From Arsukibacterium sp. MJ3 (GTDB taxonomy: Bacteria > Pseudomonadota > Gammaproteobacteria > Enterobacterales > Alteromonadaceae), in the NCBI RefSeq assembly GCF_000987765.1, contig NZ_LAHP01000006.1, positions 62,001-126,000 of the forward strand: DNA of 64,000 nucleotides, given 5' to 3'. Positions 52,484 through 61,176 of this stretch are shown in pieces. Each line of letters begins with the position of its first letter. Within the stretch, counting starts at the first letter, position 1. The position numbers were made by a program, and so were the translations under genes. The notes under the pieces were generated by a model that saw only the letters and a list, made by a program, of their open reading frames with translations, was not told the origin of the DNA and made no database searches.

Positions 52484-52855
52484 ATGAGTGCGTTATTGCA
52501 AGCGGTTGCTGCACCAGATGCGGTGCTGGCCAAAGCAGTGCTTAATGCTGCTGAGCAGTTGGGGCTTAAACAGGCCGAACTGGCAGCAGTGCTTGGGGTA
52601 CACCGAACTGCGGTTAGCCGCTTAAAGCAGAGCTTATCGCTGGACCCACGCTCAAAGCAAGGCGAGCTGGCCTTATTGCTCATTCGTATTGCCCGGGCGG
52701 TGTATGCCCTGGCAGGCGGTGATGCTGCCTGGATTAAGCATTTTATGCACAGTAATAATAATGTCACTGCTGGTGTACCTGCCCAGCAAGTGCAAACGGT
52801 ACAGGGGCTGGTGCAGGTGCTACAGTTTGTCGATGCCATCCGGGGCAAGCTGTGA
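52484..52855 (+). CDS. Xre/MbcA/ParS-type antitoxin
   Basis: A 123-residue antitoxin with a helix-turn-helix (LGLKQAELAAVLGVHRTAVS) in the first half and the C-terminal ParS/MbcA toxin-binding domain (ALLLIRIARAVYALAGGDAA, AWIKHFM, QTVQGLVQVLQFVDAIRG). It overlaps the RES gene by 4 bases (GTGA). RES-Xre modules have this order and are autoregulated through the antitoxin. Confidence 0.9.
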   Translation: MSALLQAVAAPDAVLAKAVLNAAEQLGLKQAELAAVLGVHRTAVSRLKQSLSLDPRSKQGELALLLIRIARAVYALAGGDAAWIKHFMHSNNNVTAGVPAQQVQTVQGLVQVLQFVDAIRGKL

Positions 52856-53598
52856 TCTGGCAAGATTGTCATGGCGAGCAGCACATTGTTACCCTAAGTG
52901 GCAGCTTATTCCGGCTGGTTGAAAGCCAGCAGCAAGTGGCTACCTTAAGTTTGGTTGATACACTGGCCGAGCAGGCGTTACTAGAGCAACTACTTGAGCA
53001 AACAAAACCAGCGGTGCCGGCCCATGCTGCTGGCTTGCATTACTTATTTAAAACACCCTTTCGCTATCCGCCCCTTAAATGGGGATCACGTTTTGGTGCC
53101 ATGCATGAGCCCGGTATTTTTTATGGTGGCAGCTCGGTTGAGGTGTGTCTGGCAGAGTCAGCTTACTACCGGCTATTGTTCTGGCACTCGATAGACGCCG
53201 CACCCCCCAAGGCCAGTTTACGCACCGAACATACCTTACTCACCGCCCGCTACCATTCCCGCAAAGCCGTTTGCTTGCAGCAACCGCCCTTTAATGCGCA
53301 TAAGGCAGCACTTACGGATAAAACCAGTTACCAACAAACCCAGCAATTAGGCACTGCTATGCGCCTCGCCGGGGTAACGCTATTTCAGTACTGCTCAGCC
53401 CGCCATCCACAGCAGCAATTGTGTGTCGGCTTGTTTTCAGCAACCGCCTTTACCACTAAACAGCCCGACAGCACCAGCCAGTGGCTGTGCGAACTCAGTG
53501 CTGAGCAAGTGGTATTTAAGCAAGCCGGTGACAGCGAACTATATCAATTCAGCGCTGAGCTATTTAAGGTGGATGGCAAGCTGCCAAGGCCGGTGTGA
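52852..53598 (+). CDS. RES-domain toxin (NAD+ phosphorylase family)
   Basis: A 248-residue RES toxin. The Arg-Glu-Ser signature is in WGSRFGAMHEPGIFYGGSS (Arg near 81), VEVCLAESAYYR (Glu) and a later Ser in FQYCSARHP. RES toxins of this group degrade NAD+ and stop growth. The GTG start overlaps the antitoxin stop. At 248 residues it is longer than minimal RES toxins (about 150-230) through a longer N-terminal segment. The module could act as an abortive-infection device (family knowledge, not shown here). Confidence 0.9.
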   Translation: MIWQDCHGEQHIVTLSGSLFRLVESQQQVATLSLVDTLAEQALLEQLLEQTKPAVPAHAAGLHYLFKTPFRYPPLKWGSRFGAMHEPGIFYGGSSVEVCLAESAYYRLLFWHSIDAAPPKASLRTEHTLLTARYHSRKAVCLQQPPFNAHKAALTDKTSYQQTQQLGTAMRLAGVTLFQYCSARHPQQQLCVGLFSATAFTTKQPDSTSQWLCELSAEQVVFKQAGDSELYQFSAELFKVDGKLPRPV

Positions 53599-53672
53599 AT
53601 AATTAGCAAAGCTTAGTTAACAATGACATTATGTTAGTCAAGTGTATATTGCGCTGAGATATGGAGTAAGCT

Positions 53673-54437
53673 GTGACGCGATTAAGCTGGACCAGGCAAC
53701 AAAGCTTAGTGGCTTTTAGCCTTTATTGCCGATTACCTTTTGGTCGCTTTCATTCAAGAAATCCAGAAATTATTCAGTACGCGAATTTGATCGGGCGGAC
53801 GCCATCGGCCCTAGCGATGAAGCTATCTAATATAGCTAGCCTAGACCCTGCTATTACTTCTTCTGGCCGAGCTGGATTAAGTGGAGCATCAATTGCCGAC
53901 AACGCTATGTGGCAAGAAATGCAGTATGACTGGGCTGCTTTTTCTGTTGCAATTGCACAAGCAGAGCAAGTGATCACTGCAGCTAGTTCGCCAGCTGCCT
54001 TTAACGAGCATGGCAATGTAACTACCTCAAAAATAGCTGAAGTAAAAGTACGGCTTGGCCAACAATTTTTTCGAAATGCAGTGTTAAGTGCCTATGACCA
54101 GCGCTGCTGCATTAGTGGTTTGGCCAACCCCAAGTTATTAGTGGCCAGCCACATAGTGCCATGGAGTGCAGATGAACAAAATAGGTTAAACCCACACAAC
54201 GGTTTAGCACTATCTGCATTGCATGATAAAGCTTTCGACTTAGGATTGATTACAATCAACGAAGATTTCCGCGTAGTAGTTTCTAATAAAAATATTTCTA
54301 ATGACGATCACTTCTTCAATGAGGCGATCATCAACTTTCACGGCAAATCGATCAGGCTTCCTGATAAGTTCAGTCCCGCTGCGCAGTTTCTAGCCTTTCA
54401 TCGTGAGAATATTTTTGAGCGCGGCTGTACAGGATAA
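53673..54437 (+). CDS. HNH endonuclease
   Basis: A 254-residue protein with a C-terminal HNH domain: DQRCCISG, LLVASHIVPW, LNPHNGLALSALHDKAFDLGL. The N-terminal region (LVAFSLYCRLPFGRFHSRNP, TPSALAMKLSNIASLDP) is the DNA-recognition-like part often attached to this HNH type. Starts at GTG 53673 with GGAG before it. The type is widespread as lone putative restriction enzymes in accessory regions. No methyltransferase adjoins it; the methylase at 5479 is 48 kb away. The target is unknown. Confidence 0.88.
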   Translation: MTRLSWTRQQSLVAFSLYCRLPFGRFHSRNPEIIQYANLIGRTPSALAMKLSNIASLDPAITSSGRAGLSGASIADNAMWQEMQYDWAAFSVAIAQAEQVITAASSPAAFNEHGNVTTSKIAEVKVRLGQQFFRNAVLSAYDQRCCISGLANPKLLVASHIVPWSADEQNRLNPHNGLALSALHDKAFDLGLITINEDFRVVVSNKNISNDDHFFNEAIINFHGKSIRLPDKFSPAAQFLAFHRENIFERGCTG

Positions 54438-54530
54438 ACTGCGTTAATAGCGCTGGCTGGTGTTACTGATTTAGGAGTGTGCGTTAAAAAGAAAACATAA
54501 GCTGCCGCTTATGCAACTTATTGCAGACAC

Positions 54531-54580
54531 TGCACATTGGTTACACATTGGCGCCAGCTTTGCTGAGGTGCCTGTAGTTG
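54531..54580 (+). repeat. Imperfect direct repeat, left copy
   Basis: An ungapped match to 56277-56326 at about 70% identity, sharing TGCACA-x-TGGT at the start and the 12-base block AGCTTTGCTGAG at the same offset (54556-54567). In one frame both copies read AHWxxxGxSFAE(V/L)P and in another CTLV...LC before a stop, so they may be remains of a coding end. The rest of 54438-54671 shows a CATAAG/CTTATG hairpin and no gene. Confidence 0.55.
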
Positions 54581-54671
54581 CAGATTAAACAGTTTGGGCG
54601 GTGGTTGTAATTTATTATGGTTTTAGGCTTATGCTAAAGGCTTCACTGGCTGCAAAACGATGAACCAATTA

Positions 54672-55280
54672 TTATGATTGATTATTCCGGGTCTGTTTCA
54701 GCTGTTCTTCTTGTAGTAAAAACTGCCTGCGCGCTTCTTGTTGTCGCGCGCGCTGCTGAAGCATTTGTTCTACTTGTTCAGACTCATTCCATGAGCCTCT
54801 GGTTACAATGCGCTTGACGTCACTGTCGTAACATAAGGCAGGATTCAGCGTCCAGGTGTTATAAGTCACTCGTGTAAATAGCAAAGTTGTGGCTGGGCAG
54901 GATTGATAGCCCTTTTCAGCCATTTGGTTTTTCCAGTAATAGCTAACACCATAATAGCTTGCCAGCATTAGCAAAAAACTACCCAACAATAACCGGCTGA
55001 AAAGCCGGTTAAGTTTTTTCTCTAAGGGCAGAGGAAGCAAATTAAACTTGTGGATAATAAGCCTTGCAGCGATCCAGATGGTAAGCACTAAGCAAAAAAT
55101 GCCGCCGCCAAATGCTAAACCATGCATGCTGCTGTGAATTATTAACTGGTGACCACTTGCAACTAGTTGCTGTTGATTCGATACATCGTATAGCAAACCC
55201 CAGATAACCAGAGGTAACAGAAGCAGGCAAAACAGCAACAAACCTGCGCCTGCAGCATTCTGCTTACTCGTCAAAGCCAT
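54672..55280 (-). CDS. Multi-pass membrane protein, candidate immunity partner
   Basis: A 202-residue protein with three predicted membrane helices: about 12-32 (GLLLFCLLLLPLVIWGLLYD), 53-72 (GLAFGGGIFCLVLTIWIAAR) and 92-110 (LFSRLLLGSFLLMLASYYGV). A periplasmic part with two Cys follows, and the C-terminus is Gln/Arg-rich. It overlaps the larger upstream gene by 10 bases and is co-transcribed. No family was recognised. Small multi-pass membrane proteins directly behind pore-forming toxins are usually immunity proteins, and this is the reading favoured here (inference). Confidence 0.6.
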   Translation of the reverse strand: MALTSKQNAAGAGLLLFCLLLLPLVIWGLLYDVSNQQQLVASGHQLIIHSSMHGLAFGGGIFCLVLTIWIAARLIIHKFNLLPLPLEKKLNRLFSRLLLGSFLLMLASYYGVSYYWKNQMAEKGYQSCPATTLLFTRVTYNTWTLNPALCYDSDVKRIVTRGSWNESEQVEQMLQQRARQQEARRQFLLQEEQLKQTRNNQS

Positions 55281-56188
55281 AATTGAGGTCTTCTTCGCAA
55301 TAACTGATTGATTTTGTCTGTCGTAGATTTATATAGACTCCGCTTAACATACTGGACTGCTGAGGATGTGATATAGACAATGCCGGCGTTGACTTTATCC
55401 AGTAAAGATTTTTCCTGATATTCAAACCACTGAATCAAAGATTTAGTAATTTCAAATTTTTTGTCAATTACATTAAGTGTAAAACCAACCAGTAAGGAGA
55501 CGGCAACGCCAACAATAATTGGTACCACCGCAACTACCGCTGCGCCCATAAAGAAGGCCGCACCTGCAGCTGCTAAGTATCCAGCAGTACTGGCGATGGC
55601 AATCTTAACTAAATCTGTAGAAATACCCGCCAGCGAGTGTGTCCAGCGATATTCATCTTCAAACAGCCATTGAATGCTATGTAAAGATACGGAGAAGATC
55701 ACCGAAACAAGAAAACCACTTTTAGCGGAGTTTTTCAGACCCTCTGTGCCTACTGCCATTTTTATCATCAAGGTATTTGTTGCCAGATAGCGAGTGCCTT
55801 TTACGACTAGTCGAGCCCGATGATTACCTTTAAAAATAATATAATTTCGACCATTCTGAGTAACCATGCTATAAGTTTCAAAAAATCGGCTACCACGCTT
55901 TAAATCAGTTCCTAGCACCAAAATGGTGGCCAGATCATTGCCAGCCGGGCCATAATCCCGACCTAAAGATAATATTTGAATAGTTGAATCTAAACCTGTC
56001 AGCTGTTTGAATGTACTTTCGATTTGAGGTTGTGATTTGCCTTCCTGACGCTGCACTGTCAGCCAAAATTCTGCAAGCTCTCGCGCGTTGAGGACATAAA
56101 TATCTGCTTTGCTTCCAGCCAAATCCTCTACCAACTTCTGTTCTAGTTGAAAGCGCATGGCCTGCTGTTTCCCCAAATGAGTCATCAT
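55271..56188 (-). CDS. Hydrophobic-hairpin protein, candidate pore-forming toxin
   Basis: A 305-residue protein starting ATG ATG behind AAGGAA. There is no signal peptide. The N-terminal half is soluble (residues 1-150: VYILNAREL-type and LGRDYGPAGNDLATILVLG segments). Then come AKSGFLVSVIFSVSLHSIQW near 165 and a long apolar hairpin (AIASTAGYLAAAGAAFFMGA and VAVVPIIVGVAVSLLVGFTL at about 203-250), followed by a basic tail ending in RRRPQ. This resembles the hydrophobic hairpin of colicin-type pore formers and some contact-dependent effectors. It overlaps a small membrane protein gene by 10 bases. The identification as a toxin rests on this architecture, not on a recognised family. Confidence 0.55.
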   Translation of the reverse strand: MMTHLGKQQAMRFQLEQKLVEDLAGSKADIYVLNARELAEFWLTVQRQEGKSQPQIESTFKQLTGLDSTIQILSLGRDYGPAGNDLATILVLGTDLKRGSRFFETYSMVTQNGRNYIIFKGNHRARLVVKGTRYLATNTLMIKMAVGTEGLKNSAKSGFLVSVIFSVSLHSIQWLFEDEYRWTHSLAGISTDLVKIAIASTAGYLAAAGAAFFMGAAVVAVVPIIVGVAVSLLVGFTLNVIDKKFEITKSLIQWFEYQEKSLLDKVNAGIVYITSSAVQYVKRSLYKSTTDKINQLLRRRPQLWL

Positions 56189-56276
56189 TATTTCCTTTCG
56201 CCAGCTGAAATAACTATTTTAATAACTAATTATATAATTGCAATTTAATTGTGTATTTAATGTTTAGTTTCAATTT

Positions 56277-56326
56277 TGCACACTGGTCTTGCAGCGGCAC
56301 AAGCTTTGCTGAGCTGCCGGCAGCCT
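56277..56326 (+). repeat. Imperfect direct repeat, right copy
   Basis: The counterpart of 54531-54580, with AGCTTTGCTGAG at 56302-56313 at the identical offset. The two copies bracket the toxin-like gene pair, with 1.75 kb between their starts. Confidence 0.55.
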
Positions 56327-56355
56327 GACTCAAAATTCATTCTGGCAGTAACTCC

Positions 56356-56440
56356 ACACTTTTATGCGCATAAAAGTGTAATTCCACACACTTTTATGCG
56401 CATAAAAGTGTGGCATTGTTTGTTTTTATGCGCAGAAAAG
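56356..56440. repeat. Three phased TTTTATGCGCATAAAA palindromes upstream of a DUF4143 ATPase gene
   Basis: Copy 1 (56356-56379) is a perfect 24-base palindrome with arms starting ACACTTTT around the core ATGCGCAT. Copy 2 (56387-56412) is the same, extended to 26 bases. Copy 3 (56423-56440) matches 16 of the inner 18 bases. The centres are at 56367.5, 56399.5 and 56431.5, exactly 32 bases apart, about three helical turns. The last is 47 bases before the ATPase ATG. Such phasing points to cooperative binding of a dimeric regulator, possibly the ATPase itself. Confidence 0.8.
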
Positions 56441-56478
56441 AGTAATGTTGGCGCAAGTTGACTGTATTAAGGTGTGTT

Positions 56479-57807
56479 ATGGAACGCGGGTTATTGACCG
56501 AACTGCTTAGCTGGAAAGCGAAGCCTGAGCGTAAACCTCTGTTGATTGATGGCGCCAGGCAAACCGGTAAAACCTATTTACTGCAAGTGCTGTTGGGCCA
56601 GCAATTCTCGCAGGTACTGCGGATTGATTTTCTCGAGTCGCCGCAAATGCAGGACGCTTTTGCCGGCTCGTTAAGCCCCGGCGATGTGCTGAGCAATATC
56701 GAGTTATTAACCGGCCAGCATTTTAATATCGCAACCGACTTACTAATCCTCGATGAAATTGGTGAATGCCCCCGTGCGGTGACGGCGTTAAAGTACTTTG
56801 CCGAGCAAGCCCCGCAGGCGTTTATTTCCGCCAGTGGCTCTAACATCGGCTTGTTGAATACCTTCCCGGTAGGCAAGGTTGAGCAATACAATTTGCGGCC
56901 ACTGACCTTCCGCGAGTTCTTACTGGCCTCTGGCGAGGCGGTACTGTTAAAGGCTTACGATGCGGGGCAAAACTCTGCAGCTGCGCACACTAAGTTGTTT
57001 GATAAGCTGACAGATTATTACTTTACCGGCGGTATGCCTGAGGCTGTTAGCCTGTGGTTTAAGCTGGCTGAACAAAGCATTCTTGAGCGGGTAAAATCTG
57101 TATCACAGGTGCATACCGATTTGCTGGCCGGTTATGTACGGGATTTTGGCAAATATTCCGGTAAGGTTGATGCCGGTTTGATTGAATCTGTGTTTATGGC
57201 GGTGCCTGCTCAGCTTGCTGCGGTAATGGACGAGTCGGTTAAACGCTTTAAGTTTAAGCAGGTACATGAACGTAAATCACGTTATCAGGAGTTGGAAAGC
57301 GGTATCCTCTGGCTGGAAAAATGCCGGCTGATTTTAAAAAACCACCCAGTCGAAGGCACCCCGCGCAGCCCGTTAGCCGCCTATAAAAAAGACAATATGG
57401 TTAAGTTGTTTTTGTTTGATGTAGGTTTGCTTAACCATATGCTTGATGTTAGCTATCTTGAAATTAAACAGCAGAATTATGACTATAAAGGCTATATCGC
57501 TGAAAATTTTGTCCAGCAAGAGTTAGCTGCGCTTGGCGTTGACCCAACATTCTCATGGAATGATGCCCGGGCTGAAATTGAATTTATTATGGCTGATACT
57601 GCTGGCCATATCATACCGCTGGAAGTAAAAAGTGGTAAGCGCACCCGGGCCAGATCGTTGCAGTCTTATATTGAAAAATGCAACCCGGTTAAAACCATTA
57701 AACTGACCGGTACTCAGGGCTCGTCACCGCTGGAGCAACAACATTATGTTTTTCCGCTTTATTACACTGCTCACGCCGTACGCAAACACCTGCTGTCGAT
57801 AGTATAA
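56479..57807 (+). CDS. AAA ATPase with DUF4143 domain
   Basis: A 442-residue protein. ATG 56479 is taken because AAGGTG lies before it and because the family starts ERGLLTELLSWK. Walker A GARQTGKTYLL and Walker B DLLILDEIGECP are clear, followed by PLTFREFLLASGE and the C-terminal DUF4143 region (LPE-like QQNYDYKGYIAENFVQQELA, IEFIMADTAGHIIPLEVKSG, the last a PD-(D/E)xK-like strand pair E-x-K). The family is widespread, mobile in distribution and functionally obscure. The gene stands alone behind phased palindromes. Confidence 0.92.
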   Translation: MERGLLTELLSWKAKPERKPLLIDGARQTGKTYLLQVLLGQQFSQVLRIDFLESPQMQDAFAGSLSPGDVLSNIELLTGQHFNIATDLLILDEIGECPRAVTALKYFAEQAPQAFISASGSNIGLLNTFPVGKVEQYNLRPLTFREFLLASGEAVLLKAYDAGQNSAAAHTKLFDKLTDYYFTGGMPEAVSLWFKLAEQSILERVKSVSQVHTDLLAGYVRDFGKYSGKVDAGLIESVFMAVPAQLAAVMDESVKRFKFKQVHERKSRYQELESGILWLEKCRLILKNHPVEGTPRSPLAAYKKDNMVKLFLFDVGLLNHMLDVSYLEIKQQNYDYKGYIAENFVQQELAALGVDPTFSWNDARAEIEFIMADTAGHIIPLEVKSGKRTRARSLQSYIEKCNPVKTIKLTGTQGSSPLEQQHYVFPLYYTAHAVRKHLLSIV

Positions 57808-57821
57808 AACAGGGGAAATTT

Positions 57822-58160
57822 ATGCAAACATTAGAACTTAAAATACCGCCGGTTATTCTGGTGGCGGTTTTTGCGCTGTTAATGTGGTTACTGGCAAAGC
57901 TTGTGCTGCCCTTGGCGTTGCCTCTGGTTTGGGTTTGGGTTTTGGCGGCTGGTTTTGCCAGTGCTGGTGTTGTAGTGGCCGTGCTAGGCGTATTGGCGTT
58001 TCGTCGTGCTGATACGACAGTAGACCCGCGCGCGCCGTAGCAAACCTCTAGCCTGGTGATAAAAGGCATTTACCGCTATAGCCGTAACCCTATGTATTTG
58101 GGGTTTTTACTGCTGCTAACCGCGCTGGCTTTAACACCAGCGTCTGACCTGCGACTGTAA
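57822..58160 (+). pseudogene. Isoprenylcysteine-type methyltransferase family gene with internal stop
   Basis: The frame from ATG 57822 has three or so membrane helices (PPVILVAVFALLMWLLAKLV, LPLVWVWVLAAGFASAGVVV) and reads FRRADTTVDPRAP, then an in-frame TAG (58038-58040), then QTSSLVIKGIYRYSRNPMYL and GFLLLLTALAL. The part after the TAG carries the family's conserved TSSLV-GIYRYSRNPMYLG motif, so the TAG interrupts a once-functional gene. The end (TPASDLRL) is also shortened: family members run about 40-50 residues longer. The first fragment alone (72 residues) would lack the active site. A single-base error in the sequence would not explain the short end. Confidence 0.8.
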
Positions 58161-58187
58161 CTTAAACCGTTAACCCAATTCTTAGCC

Positions 58188-58223
58188 CAACAGTCAACTC
58201 AACAGTCAGCTCAACAATCAACC
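58188..58223. repeat. Three 12-base tandem repeats at the uvrA stop
   Basis: CAACAGTCAACT, CAACAGTCAGCT and CAACAATCAACC follow each other and overlap the uvrA stop codon (58218). The array is short, and no terminator hairpin was seen between it and the broken methyltransferase gene. Confidence 0.7.
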
Positions 58224-61040
58224 CAGCAATGGTTTTAAATACTGGCCGGTGTAAGATTTTTTACAGGCAGCGACCTGCTCCGGGGTGCCGGCCACCAGTA
58301 TTTTACCGCCACCATTTCCACCCTCGGGGCCTAAGTCAACTATCCAGTCGGCGGTTTTAATTACATCTAGGTTATGCTCAATAACCACGATAGTATTACC
58401 GTGGTCGCGCAGCCGGTGCAGTACGTTTAGCAATTGCTGAATATCGTAAAAATGCAGGCCGGTGGTCGGTTCATCCAGAATATACAGTGTTTTACCGGTG
58501 TCGCGTTTACTCAGCTCGCGGGCCAGCTTAACCCGTTGTGCTTCACCGCCTGATAAGGTGGTCGCCGACTGGCCCAATTTAATATAGGTTAGGCCAACAT
58601 CTTTCAGGGTTTGCAGTTTACGGTTTACTGCCGGTATCGCTTCAAAAAAGGCCAGCGCATCTTCCACGGTCATATCCAGCACTTCGTGAATATTTTTGCC
58701 TTTGTATTTAATTTCCAGCGTTTCCCGGTTGTAGCGTTTGCTTTTACAGACATCGCACGGCACGTACACGTCGGGTAAAAAGTGCATTTCTACTTTAATC
58801 AGGCCATCGCCCTGGCAGGCTTCACAGCGCCCGCCCTTAACGTTAAAGCTAAAACGGCCTACCTGATAGCCGCGCGAGCGCGCTTCTTGGGTGCCGGCAA
58901 ACAGTTCTCGCACGGCGGTAAAAATACCGGTGTAGGTCGCGGCATTAGAGCGCGGCGTACGGCCAATCGGGCTTTGATCAATATCGATAACTTTATCGAA
59001 ATGCTCCAGGCCTTTAATGTCTTTATGTGCAGCCGGATCGGCGCCCTCGCCTTTGTTTAATACCCGGTGGGCGACCCGGTATAGCGTATCGTTAATTAAG
59101 GTAGATTTACCCGAGCCCGATACGCCGGTAATGCAGGTCATTAGCCCAAACGGAATGGCTAAGTCGACGTTTTTCAGGTTGTTACCGGTGGCACCGGTAA
59201 CTTCCAGCCATTTATCGGTAAGTTTGGTGCGGCTTTTTGGTACGGCGATTTTCCGGGCCCCCGACAAATACTGGCCGGTTAACGACTTTGGCTCGTCCAT
59301 AATTTGTTGCAGGCTGCCTTGCGCCACAATATAACCGCCATGTACGCCAGCGCCGGGGCCAATATCAATAACGTGATCAGCCAGGCGCACGGCGTCTTCA
59401 TCATGTTCTACCACAATGACCGTGTTGCCAAGGTCGCGCAGGTGGGTAAGGGTGCCAAGCAAGCGTTCGTTGTCGCGCTGATGCAGGCCAATTGAAGGTT
59501 CATCTAGCACATACATTACGCCGACTAAGCCGGCGCCAATTTGGCTGGCCAGCCGGATCCGCTGCGCTTCACCACCTGACAGCGTTTCGGCACTGCGCGA
59601 CAGGTTCAGATAATTTAAGCCAACATTAACTAAAAAATTCAACCGATCCTGAATTTCTTTTAATATTTTCTCGGCAATAATGGCGCGTTGGCCCTGCAGG
59701 CTAAGTTTTTGGAAAAATGTTAAGCAATCACCAATAGACAGCTCTACTATTTCTGGCAGGTTGGTTTTGCCAATAAATACATGGCGTGCTTCGGTACGAA
59801 GCCGGGTGCCCTTACAACTGGGGCAGGCCTGAGTAGCCAGATATTTACTTAACTCATCCCGCACTGAATTAGATTCAGTTTCGCGATAGCGCCGCTCCAT
59901 ATTAGGTAAAATGCCTTCAAATGGGTGGCTGCGCAGTACCACATCACCGCGGTCATTCAGGTATTTAAAATCGACTATGGTGTTGCCACTGCCCTGTAAA
60001 ATAGCCTCTTGCTGTTTTTTACTAAGGGTGCTAAAAGGCACATCCAGCTTAAAACCATAGTGTTCGGACAGCGCTTTAAGCATTTGAAAATAGTAAAAAT
60101 TGCGCTTATCCCAGCCGCGGATAGCACCGCCGGCCAAACTTAATTGGTTACTAACAATAACTTTATTCGGGTCAAAAAATTGTTTTACTCCCAGGCCATC
60201 ACAACCGGGACAGGCACCGGCCGGGTTGTTAAACGAAAATAGCCGGGGTTCCAGCTCGGTCATGGAATAGCCACAAGTCGGGCAGGCAAAATTAGCAGAA
60301 AACACCAGTTCGGCAGCGTCTGGATCGTCCATAAACGCCACTTTAGCCACACCGCCCGACAAGGCCAGAGCCGTTTCAAACGATTCGGCTAAACGCAGCT
60401 TAATATCGTCGCGTACTTTTATCCGGTCAATTACTACTTCTATGGTATGTTTTTTATGTAAGTCGAGGGTGGGCGGGTCCGATAAATCGCACACTTCGCC
60501 ATCAATCCGTGCCCGGATGTAGCCTTGTGCGGCCAGGTTTTCCAGCGTTTTAACATGCTCGCCTTTACGCTCTTGCACCACCGGCGCTAATACCATTAAC
60601 TTGGTACCTTCCGGAAACTCAGTCACTTTATCTACCATTTCACTAATGGTTTGCGCTGCCAGGGGCTGGTCGTGTACCGGGCAACGCGGTTCACCCACCC
60701 GGGCAAATAACAGCCGCAGGTAATCGTAAATTTCAGTAATGGTACCAACGGTAGAGCGCGGATTATGCGAAGTAGATTTTTGCTCAATAGAAATAGCGGG
60801 TGATAAACCTTCGATATGATCAACATCAGGCTTTTCCATCATGCTTAAAAACTGCCGGGCATAAGCAGACAACGATTCAACATAACGGCGCTGCCCTTCG
60901 GCATATAAGGTATCAAATGCTAACGACGATTTGCCGGAGCCAGACAAACCGGTGATCACAATTAACTTATCTCGGGGGATTTGCAGCGAAATGTTTTTCA
61001 GATTGTGGGTACGGGCACCCCGAATATCAATTTTGTCCAT
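58218..61040 (-). CDS. uvrA: Excinuclease ABC subunit A
   Basis: A 940-residue UvrA, the damage-recognition ATPase of nucleotide excision repair. Both ABC modules are complete: Walker [10 protein letters not shown] (31-39) and [10 protein letters not shown], signatures [16 protein letters not shown] and [16 protein letters not shown], and Walker B in [13 protein letters not shown] and [10 protein letters not shown]. Zinc modules are CPTCGYSM...CPGCDGLG and CEACQGDG...[10 protein letters not shown]. Length matches E. coli UvrA (940). A LexA box is 84 bases upstream, so it is SOS-regulated. Ends with [12 protein letters not shown]. Confidence 0.98.
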   Translation of the reverse strand: MDKIDIRGARTHNLKNISLQIPRDKLIVITGLSGSGKSSLAFDTLYAEGQRRYVESLSAYARQFLSMMEKPDVDHIEGLSPAISIEQKSTSHNPRSTVGTITEIYDYLRLLFARVGEPRCPVHDQPLAAQTISEMVDKVTEFPEGTKLMVLAPVVQERKGEHVKTLENLAAQGYIRARIDGEVCDLSDPPTLDLHKKHTIEVVIDRIKVRDDIKLRLAESFETALALSGGVAKVAFMDDPDAAELVFSANFACPTCGYSMTELEPRLFSFNNPAGACPGCDGLGVKQFFDPNKVIVSNQLSLAGGAIRGWDKRNFYYFQMLKALSEHYGFKLDVPFSTLSKKQQEAILQGSGNTIVDFKYLNDRGDVVLRSHPFEGILPNMERRYRETESNSVRDELSKYLATQACPSCKGTRLRTEARHVFIGKTNLPEIVELSIGDCLTFFQKLSLQGQRAIIAEKILKEIQDRLNFLVNVGLNYLNLSRSAETLSGGEAQRIRLASQIGAGLVGVMYVLDEPSIGLHQRDNERLLGTLTHLRDLGNTVIVVEHDEDAVRLADHVIDIGPGAGVHGGYIVAQGSLQQIMDEPKSLTGQYLSGARKIAVPKSRTKLTDKWLEVTGATGNNLKNVDLAIPFGLMTCITGVSGSGKSTLINDTLYRVAHRVLNKGEGADPAAHKDIKGLEHFDKVIDIDQSPIGRTPRSNAATYTGIFTAVRELFAGTQEARSRGYQVGRFSFNVKGGRCEACQGDGLIKVEMHFLPDVYVPCDVCKSKRYNRETLEIKYKGKNIHEVLDMTVEDALAFFEAIPAVNRKLQTLKDVGLTYIKLGQSATTLSGGEAQRVKLARELSKRDTGKTLYILDEPTTGLHFYDIQQLLNVLHRLRDHGNTIVVIEHNLDVIKTADWIVDLGPEGGNGGGKILVAGTPEQVAACKKSYTGQYLKPLLG

Positions 61041-61123
61041 TACAGTTTCTCAAAATTTCGCCTTGATACGTGAGCAGTAGTATCGCAGATCTGTGGTCGA
61101 AATTTAAGAGGGAGTTGAAAATA

Positions 61124-61139
61124 CTGTAAAGGTATACAG
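61124..61139. promoter_or_regulatory. LexA (SOS) box of uvrA
   Basis: CTGTAAAGGTATACAG fits the gammaproteobacterial LexA consensus CTG-N10-CAG with an AT-rich middle. It lies 84 bases before the uvrA ATG. Confidence 0.88.
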
Positions 61140-61176
61140 CTGTTGCCGGCTGTTAATGCCGGCAATAGCGATGTAA

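Noticed and set aside
56356-56440. A short CRISPR array
   Set aside because: The repeats are palindromic with 8-11 base gaps, not direct repeats with unique spacers of 25-40 bases, and there are no cas genes.
56276-56461. A 61-codon frame across the three palindromes
   Set aside because: The apparent peptide repeats are only the translated palindromes; there is no start signal.
57822-58160. Read-through or pyrrolysine at the TAG codon
   Set aside because: No pyl genes or read-through context are seen, and the downstream end is also shortened, which fits ordinary gene decay.
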